Shown here in pieces: positions 1-5,801 of a DNA stretch of 6,719 nt (positions within the stretch are counted from its first letter, which is position 1; each line of letters opens with the position of its first letter). Origin of the DNA: Xanthobacteraceae bacterium (GTDB taxonomy: Bacteria; Pseudomonadota; Alphaproteobacteria; Rhizobiales; Xanthobacteraceae); NCBI GenBank assembly GCA_030036975.1, contig JASHSE010000203.1:1-6719 (forward strand), read 5' to 3'. The notes below the pieces were generated by a model, which was not told where the DNA came from, made no database searches, and saw nothing but the letters and a program-made list of their open reading frames with translations. A program made the translations under genes and the position numbers.

Positions 1-45
1 GCGCAGCTGAGCCTGGTCAACTATCTCTCGGCGGTTACCGGCTAA
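1..45 (+). CDS. C-terminal end of a + strand gene, possibly flagellar hook-filament junction protein FlgL
   Basis: The first reading frame is open from the window edge and ends at TAA (43-45), giving the tail AQLSLVNYLSAVTG. FlgL and related flagellin-fold junction proteins often end in a short hydrophobic 'LSLxxYL' segment, which fits this tail. In several Rhizobiales (for example Sinorhizobium) flgL lies next to flaF and flbT, which fits the neighbourhood. Only 14 codons are visible, so the identity is a guess; that a gene ends here is more secure than its name. It converges on the sulfotransferase gene, whose stop lies 41 bases further on. Confidence 0.45.
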   Translation, partial: AQLSLVNYLSAVTG

Positions 46-55
46 GACCGAAGGC

Positions 56-76
56 GGAAATCGGCGGCGGATTTCC
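56..76. terminator. Hairpin between convergent genes, candidate bidirectional terminator
   Basis: GGAAATC (56-62) and GATTTCC (70-76) form a perfect 7-bp stem around a 7-base loop, GGCGGCG. It sits between the stop codons of two convergent genes (43-45 and 87-89), where a shared terminator is expected. Neither strand has a clear T tract after the stem, so its strength as an intrinsic terminator is doubtful. Confidence 0.35.
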
Positions 77-86
77 CGACCAGCCG

Positions 87-1628
87 CTACGAATCCTGCG
101 GCGCTCCGGGCCCCAGTTCGGCAAAGAGCGGCCCGAGGAAGGACTCGAATTTGCGCCAGCGCCCGACCGATTCCTTGTAGATCGGCTTTCGCACCTGGCT
201 CGCGCTGGCGGTGCGCACCGCCCGCTTGGCGTGGTGAAAGTCAAGACAGCGGGCGTCCCAGGCGAGTCCACAATGGGCAACGATCCGGCGCGCAACGGCT
301 TCCGGATCGCCGATCAATTCTTCGTACTGCACGTCCATGATGCGTCCCGGCGGCAGCACCGCGTGCCAATGCGCCATGAGCGCCTGATAATGCCGGTAAT
401 AGCGGCCGAGTTCGGCGAGGTCGTAGGTGTGCGGGTGTGCCTTGGTGAAATGCGTCGCGAAGCAGGAGACGCATGTGTCGGCGGCGTCGCGCACCGCGTG
501 AACGATCGTTGCGTTAGGCAGTGCAAGATGGATCAGTCCGGCAAAGAGGAAGTTGAACGTCATCTTGTCGGTGATGCGCGCTGCCGCCGGCGCCTGCCGG
601 GCGATTCTGTCGACATAGAAAGCGCCCAATGCGCCGAAATGCGCCGCCGACATTGCCTGTATCATTTCGGGAAAAGGCGGGCGGCCCGGCAAGGCGTTGC
701 GTATGGAGCCCAGAGCTTGATCGAACAGATCGATTTCGCCGGCGCCGAAGACCTGCGGATGGCTGGCCAATATCTGCTCGATCAGCGTCGTGCCCGAACG
801 CGTCATGCCGATGACGAATACCGGAAGGGCCGAAGGCTCCCCGCAGCCTTGCCGCATCTCGACGACGTTGCCGGTGATCAGCTCGCGCAGACGATTCATC
901 AGACCGAGCGTGGCAACCTCGTCGTAGACAATTTGGCCGCGCGTAAGGGAGTTGGCGTTGAGCAAATGGCGGAACGCTTTCGCCGTCTGGCCGATGTGCT
1001 CGTAAGCCTTGGCCAACGCGAAATGCAGATGGATTTGGTCCGCGGTTGAAAGCGCGGAAGGGTGCTCCGCCAAGGCTTCCAGTGCCGTAACAAAGGGGTC
1101 GCCGGCGACGAACTGCCGGACCGCGGCAAGATTGTTGTAGTACGCGACGTTGCGCGGCGCGAGAATGATCGCCCGTTCGAAAGCCGCTCTGGCTTCCGCG
1201 AGTCGGCCCCGCGCCTTCATCAGCAGTCCGAGGTTGTTGTACGCCCCGTCAAATCGAGAATCGGCCTGGATGGCCTGCCGGTATTTCGCCTCGGCCTCGG
1301 CGAACCGGCCAAGGTCCGCAAGCGCGAGCCCGCAATTGCACAGCGCTTCCGGGTTATCGGGTTGCAGCTCTAGCGCGCACTCGAATGCGAGGACGGCGGC
1401 TTCGGGCTTGCCCAGCGCACCAAGCGCGTGGCCGAAATTGTTGTAGATTTCCGGCAGGTCCGGCCGGCGCCCGAGGATTTGCCCGTAGCAGGCGATCGCC
1501 TCGGCAAATCGTCCGGCCCGGTGGTGCGCGAAAGCATCGTTGCAAAGCGCAGCCAGATCGTCCGCCGGTCCCGGCGTCGCGGAATGCGCCGGTTCTGGAC
1601 TGGATAGCGCAAGCAATGACATGGCCAT
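87..1628 (-). CDS. TPR-repeat sulfotransferase
   Basis: This 513-residue protein joins an N-terminal tetratricopeptide region to a PAPS-dependent sulfotransferase domain. About four TPR units lie at residues 24-159 (recurring patterns such as YNNxGxxxxxxGxxxEA), with helical repeat-like sequence to about 230. The sulfotransferase domain starts near 268: the 5'-phosphosulfate-binding loop is GMTRSGTTLIEQIL (274-287), TDKMTFNFLFAGLI follows at 353-366, the 3'-phosphate-binding segment is HAVRDAADTCVSC (377-389), and the C-terminal KPIYKESVGRWRKFE (481-495) is typical of bacterial TPR-sulfotransferases. The loop has Thr where many relatives have Pro (GMPRSGTT). No signal peptide is seen. The start at 1628 has no clear Shine-Dalgarno; ATG at 1622 is an alternative. 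It lies 96 bases after the methyltransferase on the same strand, possibly in one transcript. The family transfers sulfate to sugars, lipids or tyrosines; flagellin glycan as substrate is inference. Confidence 0.9.
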   Translation of the reverse strand: MAMSLLALSSPEPAHSATPGPADDLAALCNDAFAHHRAGRFAEAIACYGQILGRRPDLPEIYNNFGHALGALGKPEAAVLAFECALELQPDNPEALCNCGLALADLGRFAEAEAKYRQAIQADSRFDGAYNNLGLLMKARGRLAEARAAFERAIILAPRNVAYYNNLAAVRQFVAGDPFVTALEALAEHPSALSTADQIHLHFALAKAYEHIGQTAKAFRHLLNANSLTRGQIVYDEVATLGLMNRLRELITGNVVEMRQGCGEPSALPVFVIGMTRSGTTLIEQILASHPQVFGAGEIDLFDQALGSIRNALPGRPPFPEMIQAMSAAHFGALGAFYVDRIARQAPAAARITDKMTFNFLFAGLIHLALPNATIVHAVRDAADTCVSCFATHFTKAHPHTYDLAELGRYYRHYQALMAHWHAVLPPGRIMDVQYEELIGDPEAVARRIVAHCGLAWDARCLDFHHAKRAVRTASASQVRKPIYKESVGRWRKFESFLGPLFAELGPGAPQDS

Positions 1629-1724
1629 AAGTGCTGCGGGGCGCTCACGGGTCGTTAAAGGATCAGGCTGAATGAAGCGTTAACGGGGCCATGGCGCGAA
1701 GACTTGCCGAAGGCGATTTTTCGG

Positions 1725-2708
1725 TCATTCCCCGCGCCGGCCATCGTCAGCGGCAACGCTCTCATCGGCTTTGGTCCTGACAAATATCGAATCGCCGGCT
1801 GAGGTTGCGTTGCGCCCGAAATTGTCGGCAAAGCGCGTATCGACGAGGTAATCGCCGGGATGCGCGCACAAGAAGCCTCGTAACGCCGGCCGTTTGATGT
1901 CGCTGTCCTCGACCACCAGGTAATCGCCCGGCGAGAGATATTTGTGAAATTGCTCGAGGACCCCGCCGACGTTCTGATGCGCGTCCTCGACCACCAACCA
2001 GGGATGCGGCTCGAAGGCGAAGAGATCAGGGTCGAACAGCCGCTCGGGAGCGTGGCAATCGCCCTGGTAGAAGCTGACGAGAGGATGCTGCAGCGCCGGC
2101 TTCACGCGATCGACCGAGTGGACTCGGCCTGCGACGCCCGCAAAAGCCATATGGTCGGCGAACCAGGCGGCGCTGGCGCCGAGCCCGGACCCGATTTCGA
2201 ATATCGTGCGCGGACGCAGTTCGGCGATCAGCGCGGGGTACATGGCGAAATCGAAGACGTTCTTCATCAGCGGCTGACCGCGCCAGCGCATCAGCGAGGG
2301 AGCGCCCTGGCAAGTCAGCAGCACGTCGGCGCCAAACTCGGTGCCGAAGCGCGGATGGTAGTGGATTTGCGACCTTTCCCGCTCGGCGAATGTCACGAAG
2401 CGGCCCTGCCGCCAGCGGTCGAGAAACAGCCGCAGCCGCAGCAGGTCCCATTGCAAGTCGCCGTACGCCTGGGCCTGAGCGGCGCTCTCGCGCACGCTTT
2501 CTTCCCACGGGCGGCTCGCATCGAATTCGGTCAGACGGCGAACCACGCGCGCGAACCAGCCGTCGAACACGCTGAGCAGGCCGCCCTGGTCGCGCTCGAC
2601 TTTCTCCCGCATCGCGCGCGAATAGTCGAGCGCCGCCTTCTTCAGTTCGTCGCCCGCGATCAGGCCGCTTGCCTGCGCGATCAGATCGTGGGGAAGCGGC
2701 CGGCCCAT
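1725..2708 (-). CDS. CmcI / cephalosporin-hydroxylase-family SAM-dependent methyltransferase
   Basis: This 327-residue protein has a Rossmann-fold methyltransferase domain in its second half. The SAM-binding glycine loop is EIGSGLG (171-177), the end of the next strand is VHSVDR (196-201), then VVEDAH (239-244) and YLVVEDSD (263-270), and FGRNAT near 297-302. The acidic residues after the strands match the metal-binding Asp/Glu/Asp pattern of CmcI. These features fit the family named after cephalosporin hydroxylase CmcI, whose members are mostly methyltransferases of sugars or small molecules. Residues 1-130 are mostly helical and not recognised. The ATG at 2708 was chosen because it lies 8 bases after the flaF stop, suggesting translational coupling; the frame stays open further upstream, but that extension only mirrors flaF in another frame and reads as low-complexity His/Arg/Gln. 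The Shine-Dalgarno is weak. Its place after flaF suggests a role in flagellin or surface glycan methylation (inference). Confidence 0.82.
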   Translation of the reverse strand: MGRPLPHDLIAQASGLIAGDELKKAALDYSRAMREKVERDQGGLLSVFDGWFARVVRRLTEFDASRPWEESVRESAAQAQAYGDLQWDLLRLRLFLDRWRQGRFVTFAERERSQIHYHPRFGTEFGADVLLTCQGAPSLMRWRGQPLMKNVFDFAMYPALIAELRPRTIFEIGSGLGASAAWFADHMAFAGVAGRVHSVDRVKPALQHPLVSFYQGDCHAPERLFDPDLFAFEPHPWLVVEDAHQNVGGVLEQFHKYLSPGDYLVVEDSDIKRPALRGFLCAHPGDYLVDTRFADNFGRNATSAGDSIFVRTKADESVAADDGRRGE

Positions 2709-2716
2709 TGCCCGTG

Positions 2717-3241
2717 CTAATGCCGGCTGCGCAACCCGGCGGCGATGCGGCGGTTGATGTTGATGAGATTTTTGAGGTGTTTTTCCTGCGGCTTGGTCAT
2801 GAGCGAAAACGTCTCGCACATGACGAACGCGCCAAGCGTCTTGAGGTTTTCGCACAACGGCTGCGGCAGCCTGTTGTCGTCCCTGATCACGGCGTCGAGG
2901 AACACGGTCCAGAGCCGGCGATTGTACATAACCGCTGCGTGCAGGCCGGAAGACTTGTCGTGCCGCCAGGAATCGTGCACCGCCTGCAACTGCGAGGCGG
3001 CTTTGAGCAGCAAGTTCGCTTCCAGTTCGCGCGGTCCGGCTATCTCCTTGGCGGTTTTCGCATAGGCTTTGCTGGCGTAGTTCATCGGCAGACTTTCCTC
3101 TTCGCAGGCAATAAGCTTGCGCGTTTCCTTTAACGCTTTATACAGCGCGCCCGTTAAGATTAGTTTATTGATACGATCGGTGAGGACGCAATCGCCGAAA
3201 ATGACGCGTTCGCCGGACTTAAGTTCGATCTTGAGCGGCAC
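2717..3241 (-). CDS. flaF: FlaF flagellar biosynthesis regulator carrying an in-frame N-terminal FlbT remnant
   Basis: The frame encodes 174 residues. Residues 53-174 (122 residues, beginning MNYASKAYAKTAKE) have the length and marks of FlaF: the AYAKTA start, SPRE-like GPRELEANLL, MYNRRLW at 105-111, and LININRRIAAGL near the end. FlaF is a small cytoplasmic protein needed for flagellin production and secretion in alphaproteobacteria. Residues 1-52 resemble the two ends of FlbT joined together (see the remnant entry). The composite starts with GTG at 3241, preceded by GAGG 8 bases upstream. FlaF also has its own ATG at 3085 with GAGGAAAG before it, so FlaF alone may be the functional product. 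It follows the flagellin terminator and leads straight into the methyltransferase gene 8 bases on. Whether the fused form is made is unknown. Confidence 0.85.
   Translation of the reverse strand: MPLKIELKSGERVIFGDCVLTDRINKLILTGALYKALKETRKLIACEEESLPMNYASKAYAKTAKEIAGPRELEANLLLKAASQLQAVHDSWRHDKSSGLHAAVMYNRRLWTVFLDAVIRDDNRLPQPLCENLKTLGAFVMCETFSLMTKPQEKHLKNLININRRIAAGLRSRH
3083..3100 (-). promoter_or_regulatory. Internal ribosome binding site and start for FlaF
   Basis: On the - strand, GAGGAAAG (3093-3100) lies before an ATG at 3085-3083, with 10 bases between AGGA and the start. It sits where full-length FlbT would be ending, so it looks like the original flaF start retained inside the composite frame. 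It decides whether FlaF can be made free of the FlbT remnant. Confidence 0.55.
3086..3241 (-). pseudogene. flbT: FlbT remnant: N- and C-terminal ends joined, middle missing
   Basis: Residues 1-22 (MPLKIELKSGERVIFGDCVL plus TD) match the conserved start of FlbT. Residues 23-52 (RINKLILTGALYKALKETRK, then LIACEEESLP) match its conserved C-terminal end, recalled in relatives as 'ILTGDLYKALKEARKLIAYE'. FlbT is usually about 130-150 residues; the region between these blocks, roughly 80-90 residues, is absent, yet the frame is kept. There is no stop before flaF, so the remnant reads into it. FlbT regulates flagellin mRNA after transcription by acting on its 5' leader (established in Caulobacter); a protein lacking its core is unlikely to do this. 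The homology is from memory of the family, not from an alignment. An assembly deletion is the main alternative. Confidence 0.7.
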
Positions 3242-3284
3242 TTTGGCAACCTCGCCGTGGCGGCTTCGATCGTTGCGGATTGCA

Positions 3285-3300
3285 GTTAAAGCGGCGCTAA
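3285..3300 (-). promoter_or_regulatory. CtrA-like box upstream of flbT/flaF (one mismatch)
   Basis: The - strand reads TTAG-CGCCGCT-TTAAC, which differs by one base from the CtrA consensus TTAA-N7-TTAAC. It lies 44 bases before the GTG start at 3241, a sensible promoter distance. CtrA controls flagellar genes in alphaproteobacteria. It suggests that flaF and the genes after it have their own promoter behind the flagellin terminator. Confidence 0.4.
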
Positions 3301-3359
3301 AGATGCGACTGGCCGATCGCGAGCGGCGCAGCGCGTTCCGCGCAACCCATCCGCTTTAC

Positions 3360-3380
3360 GCCGGCCGGTTGTCGGCCGGC
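3360..3380. repeat. Perfect 8-bp GC inverted repeat beside the flagellin terminator
   Basis: GCCGGCCG (3360-3367) and CGGCCGGC (3373-3380) form an 8-bp stem around the 5-base loop GTTGT. It lies just beyond the T tract of the flagellin terminator in the direction of transcription. It has no T tract of its own. It could be a back-up hairpin stabilising the flagellin mRNA 3' end, or an operator for the flbT/flaF promoter. Confidence 0.45.
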
Positions 3381-3389
3381 CGCAACAGC

Positions 3390-3418
3390 AAAAACGGCGG
3401 GGTGTTTCCACCCCGCCG
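3390..3418 (-). terminator. Strong rho-independent terminator of the flagellin gene
   Basis: On the - strand, CGGCGGGGTG-GAAA-CACCCCGCCG forms a perfect 10-bp stem capped by a GNRA-type tetraloop, followed directly by TTTTT. It begins 25 bases after the flagellin stop. This should separate the abundant flagellin transcript from the flaF, methyltransferase and sulfotransferase genes downstream. Confidence 0.9.
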
Positions 3419-3443
3419 CCTTTCGTAGGCTTGCCAGTAAGGA

Positions 3444-5465
3444 TTAGCTGAACAGCTTGAGCACCGACTGGTTCGCCTGGTTGGCGATGGACAGTGCGGA
3501 GATTTCGAGCTGCTGCTGGGTCTGCTCGGTGAGCAGGTCGGCGCTTTCCTGGTTCTGGTCGGCGACGACCAGATTGCTGGCGCCGGTCTGCAGCGTGTTG
3601 ATCATTGCCGTCGTGAACGTCTGCCGGGTCGAGATCGTCGACGAGTTGGTGCCGAACGTCTCGGTCTGGCTCTGCACGTTCGAGATGGCGGTGTTAATCG
3701 AGCTGACCAGGTTCGACAGTGCGCCGTTGTCCTCGAACGAGCCGGCCGCCGAGCCGGTGATCGAGCTCAAGCCGAGCCCTTGGGCATTGTAGTTCACGCC
3801 CTGAATGACGAGCTGGCTGGTGCCGGTCTGGTTGAAGTCGATCGTGAGATTGTCGCCGCCGAGCAGATTAACGCCATTATAGCCGGAATCCGAGGCCATC
3901 TCGTTGATCTGACTCAACAGCCCATTGTAGTTTTCCTGCAACGTGGCGCGCGTGGTGCTCGATCCGATCGGCGCATTGTTGGTGGTGGCGTTTGTGGTGA
4001 GGCCGAGCGCGGTGGAAAACGCGTTGGCGACAACCGTAAAGCCGGTCGGGGCCGAGTTGGAGGTGAGGACCAGGTGGCCGTCGCCGTCGTCGCTCGCCGT
4101 CACCGCGCCGGAGCTGCCCAGGCCGGACGTGCCGTTGATGTCCGCTTCGATCTGGGCAAGCGAGGAGTTTGCCGCGACCGAAACACTGAACGTCGTCGAG
4201 CCGACGGCGATCAGCAGGTTGCCGCCCGACAAGCTGTTCGCGGCCGGGGTGACGGTGGTGTTATTGCCGACCGTCGTGAGGCCGAGCGATTCGGCAGTCG
4301 CGCTGTCGTCGACGGTGAAGCCGCTCGCGTTATTGCTGCTGAGCACCAGGTCGCCGCTGCCGTTTACGGCTGCGGTCACGGCGCCGCCGGTCGCGGTTCC
4401 GATGGCGGCCGCGACGCTGCTTGCGGCCTCCCCGGCGGTGATGGTGACGCTATATGACGATCCGCCGGCGACGATGTTCAGGGTGCCGGCGGTGGCCGCA
4501 TTATCGAGCGCAGCGGTGACGCTGCCTGCGGTGAGACCGACCGCAGTGGCCGCGCTGCCGCCGACCGTATAGCCGCCGGTCGCCGAGGTGAGCACCAGGT
4601 CGCCGCTGCTGTTTGCGGTCGCGGTCACGGCGCCGCCGGTCGCGGAGTTGATGGCGCTTTCGATGGCGGACAGGCCCTCGTTGGCGGTGATGGCGATGCT
4701 ATATGGTGACGATGTGCCCTGGGCGATCGTCAGCGTGCCGCCGCTGGTCGGGTTGGTAAATGTCGAGGCGGCGTTGTTGCCCGAGGTGGTGAGGCCGACC
4801 GCTTCCGCTGTTGCATTGTCGTCGACCGTGAAGCTGCCGGTCGTCGAGGTGAGCACCAGGTCGCCGCTGCCGTTTACGGTCGCGGTCACGGCGTTACCGG
4901 TCGCGGTTCCGATGTCGGCCGCGACTTGGCTCGCGGTAGCGCTGGCGGCAATCGAGACGACATAGTCCGATCCGCCCGCGTCGATCGTAAAGCTGCCGGC
5001 CGACAGCGTCGCCGAAACGGCGGCGACCCCGGTCAGCGTGCTCGCGTTCAGATTGACCGTTCCGGTGCTGGCGGCAGTGGTGCTGGTGAGGTCGAGCGAC
5101 CCGGTCGTGGTGGAGTTGGCGAGGACTGCCGTTCCGGTCGCCGCAGCCGCCGTCGTCCAGCTGTCGGACTGCGCCTGTTGCACGGTCGACAGCGCCTGCT
5201 GCAGCAGGCTGGTGATGCCGGTGAGGCCGTTGTCGGCGGCATCGATGGTTTGCAGACCTTGTCCGATCTGGTCGAGCAAAGCGCTCAGCGAGTTGGCGGT
5301 ATTGGTCAGGTTCTGCGAGGTGAAATAGGCGCTCGGGTTCTCGGCGGCCGAGTTGACCGCGTTGCCGGTCGAAAGCGCCTCCTGGGTTTGGGTCAACTCT
5401 GCGGACGTTTGCTGCAGCGACAGCAAGTTCTGCCGGATGCCCGCTGTTAAGGTGACGTCAGACAT
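3444..5465 (-). CDS. fliC: Flagellin with an expanded, repeat-containing central domain
   Basis: This 673-residue protein is the filament subunit, secreted by the flagellar export apparatus. The N-terminal D0/D1 part (1-105) has the flagellin pattern IRQNLLSLQQTSAELTQTQ, STGNAVNSAAENPSAYFTS and GLQTIDAADNGL. The C-terminal part (506-673) has LQENYNGLLSQINEMA, GYNGVNLLGG and the ending QANQSVLKLFS. Between them lie about 400 Ser/Thr/Ala/Gly-rich residues with four tandem repeats resembling the flagellin hook IN motif. The start at 5465 is set by AAGGG 7 bases upstream and by the flagellin N-terminus; a 23-codon extension to 5534 has no such support. It has no Cys, one Trp and, by hand count, only 1 Lys and 3 Arg against 43 Asp/Glu. 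The usual STGxKVNSA motif has lost its Lys. A strong terminator follows. Confidence 0.95.
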   Translation of the reverse strand: MSDVTLTAGIRQNLLSLQQTSAELTQTQEALSTGNAVNSAAENPSAYFTSQNLTNTANSLSALLDQIGQGLQTIDAADNGLTGITSLLQQALSTVQQAQSDSWTTAAAATGTAVLANSTTTGSLDLTSTTAASTGTVNLNASTLTGVAAVSATLSAGSFTIDAGGSDYVVSIAASATASQVAADIGTATGNAVTATVNGSGDLVLTSTTGSFTVDDNATAEAVGLTTSGNNAASTFTNPTSGGTLTIAQGTSSPYSIAITANEGLSAIESAINSATGGAVTATANSSGDLVLTSATGGYTVGGSAATAVGLTAGSVTAALDNAATAGTLNIVAGGSSYSVTITAGEAASSVAAAIGTATGGAVTAAVNGSGDLVLSSNNASGFTVDDSATAESLGLTTVGNNTTVTPAANSLSGGNLLIAVGSTTFSVSVAANSSLAQIEADINGTSGLGSSGAVTASDDGDGHLVLTSNSAPTGFTVVANAFSTALGLTTNATTNNAPIGSSTTRATLQENYNGLLSQINEMASDSGYNGVNLLGGDNLTIDFNQTGTSQLVIQGVNYNAQGLGLSSITGSAAGSFEDNGALSNLVSSINTAISNVQSQTETFGTNSSTISTRQTFTTAMINTLQTGASNLVVADQNQESADLLTEQTQQQLEISALSIANQANQSVLKLFS
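3984..5006 (-). repeat. Four tandem repeats inside the flagellin central domain
   Basis: Four copies of a ~75-80-residue unit lie at flagellin residues 154-229, 243-315, 326-400 and 414-494 (about 5006-4779, 4739-4521, 4490-4266 and 4226-3984). Each runs: a strand such as GTLTI or GTLNI, a YxVxI strand, a helix such as SxVAAxIGTATG, then AVTAxxNGSGDLVLTS and FTVxxxATAxxxGLTT. Copies 1 and 3 are closest: bases 4851-4925 and 4341-4415 differ at only 6 of 75 positions by eye. Copy 4 is the most diverged. The pattern fits internal duplication of a surface-exposed domain. Confidence 0.85.
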
Positions 5466-5487
5466 GGTGCTACCCTTCTGGTTACAG

Positions 5488-5526
5488 GCCGTACTGGCTT
5501 GCACTTGCTGTACGTGCCGTACCGGC
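5488..5526 (-). repeat. Paired GTAC-centred short hairpins in the flagellin leader
   Basis: GCCGTACTGGC (5488-5498) and GCCGTACCGGC (5516-5526) are near-identical 11-mers, 28 bases apart. The second is a perfect 4-bp stem (GCCG/CGGC) around TAC; the first has one mismatch. They lie 23-61 bases upstream of the flagellin ATG, so they would be in its mRNA leader if transcription begins upstream. They could be translation-control elements, or chance in GC-rich sequence. Confidence 0.35.
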
Positions 5527-5537
5527 GAGTGCATGGT

Positions 5538-5554
5538 CCGATCGCGACGATCGG
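5538..5554. repeat. Perfect inverted repeat upstream of flagellin
   Basis: CCGATCG-CGA-CGATCGG is a 7-bp perfect inverted repeat with a 3-base spacer, 73-89 bases before the flagellin ATG. It may be a regulator-binding site at the promoter or a stem-loop in the 5' leader, the kind of region through which FlbT acts on flagellin mRNA in Caulobacter. Confidence 0.45.
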
Positions 5555-5580
5555 CTTGCCGAACGTTTGCCTCATTTCAC

Positions 5581-5595
5581 TTAAAGACGCGTAAA
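5581..5595 (-). promoter_or_regulatory. Weak CtrA-like site upstream of flagellin
   Basis: The - strand reads TTTA-CGCGTCT-TTAA, one mismatch from TTAA-N7-TTAA and lacking the favoured final C. It lies about 116 bases before the flagellin start. The position is plausible for a flagellin promoter, but a match this short could be chance. Confidence 0.3.
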
Positions 5596-5734
5596 TCGCC
5601 GCAGTCTCGCTGCCGGCGCACAGTTCCGGCGGCGGGGCGAGACCGTCCGCAATGCGGGACGCGCTGGGACTTGGACTTCGGTCACGCCGCCGCCGCAGGG
5701 CTTTCGCGCCGTTCGTCGTTTTGCGCGACTCGCC

Positions 5735-5750
5735 TTAACTCGGCGTTAAC
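5735..5750 (+). promoter_or_regulatory. Perfect CtrA-type box (TTAA-N7-TTAAC)
   Basis: TTAACTCGGCGTTAAC matches the CtrA consensus exactly, with a 7-base spacer, 68 bases before the glycosyltransferase ATG. CtrA is the cell-cycle response regulator that activates flagellar genes in many alphaproteobacteria. The core TTAA-N7-TTAA reads the same on both strands, so it might also act toward the flagellin, though that start is 270 bases away. Occupation by CtrA is inferred. Confidence 0.6.
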
Positions 5751-5759
5751 CAACCGTCT

Positions 5760-5801
5760 TTGCTATTTGCTAACCATAACTCGCTATTTGCTAACCTTAA
5801 C
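5760..5801 (+). repeat. Two 21-base tandem repeats upstream of the glycosyltransferase
   Basis: Bases 5760-5780 and 5781-5801 are adjacent 21-base units sharing GCTATTTGCTAACC and ending in ATAAC or TTAAC; they match at 19 of 21 positions. The period equals two helical turns, so bound proteins would lie on one face. CTAACCATAAC resembles the CtrA half-site TTAACCAT. The repeats end 16 bases before the ATG and are AT-rich compared with their surroundings, so they probably overlap the promoter core. Confidence 0.65.

Noticed and set aside
231..1049. 272-codon + strand frame opposite the sulfotransferase
   Set aside because: The - strand frame carries clear sulfotransferase motifs; this one is its mirror and shows no domain.
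1655..1683. Two TTAA half-sites before the sulfotransferase gene as a CtrA box
   Set aside because: They are 21 bases apart, not 7, so they do not form the CtrA consensus.
1707..1724. CCGAA/TTCGG hairpin after the methyltransferase stop
   Set aside because: It has only 5 base pairs and no T tract on the - strand; too weak to call a terminator.
1944..2720. 258-codon + strand frame opposite the methyltransferase
   Set aside because: The - strand frame has SAM-binding and CmcI motifs, while this frame has only composition-driven sequence.
2709..2855. 49-codon upstream extension of the methyltransferase
   Set aside because: It overlaps the end of flaF in another frame and reads as His/Arg/Gln-rich low complexity; the ATG at 2708 is 8 bases after the flaF stop.
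3984..5006. Repeats in the flagellin as a CRISPR array or transposon
   Set aside because: The repeat units are coding, about 250 bases long, in one frame and lack spacers or terminal inverted repeats.
3780..5450. Long + strand open frames opposite the flagellin
   Set aside because: They are opposite-strand shadows of a GC-rich repetitive gene; their Val/Ala-rich or Arg/Gly-rich translations match no known fold and have no start signals.
5506..5530. Sigma-54 promoter before flagellin
   Set aside because: GG and GC elements are present on the - strand but separated by 8 bases, not the required 10, and the rest of the consensus is poor.
5466..5534. 23-codon upstream extension of the flagellin
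   Set aside because: The flagellin N-terminus begins at the ATG at 5465, which has AAGGG 7 bases upstream; the extension lies in the leader.
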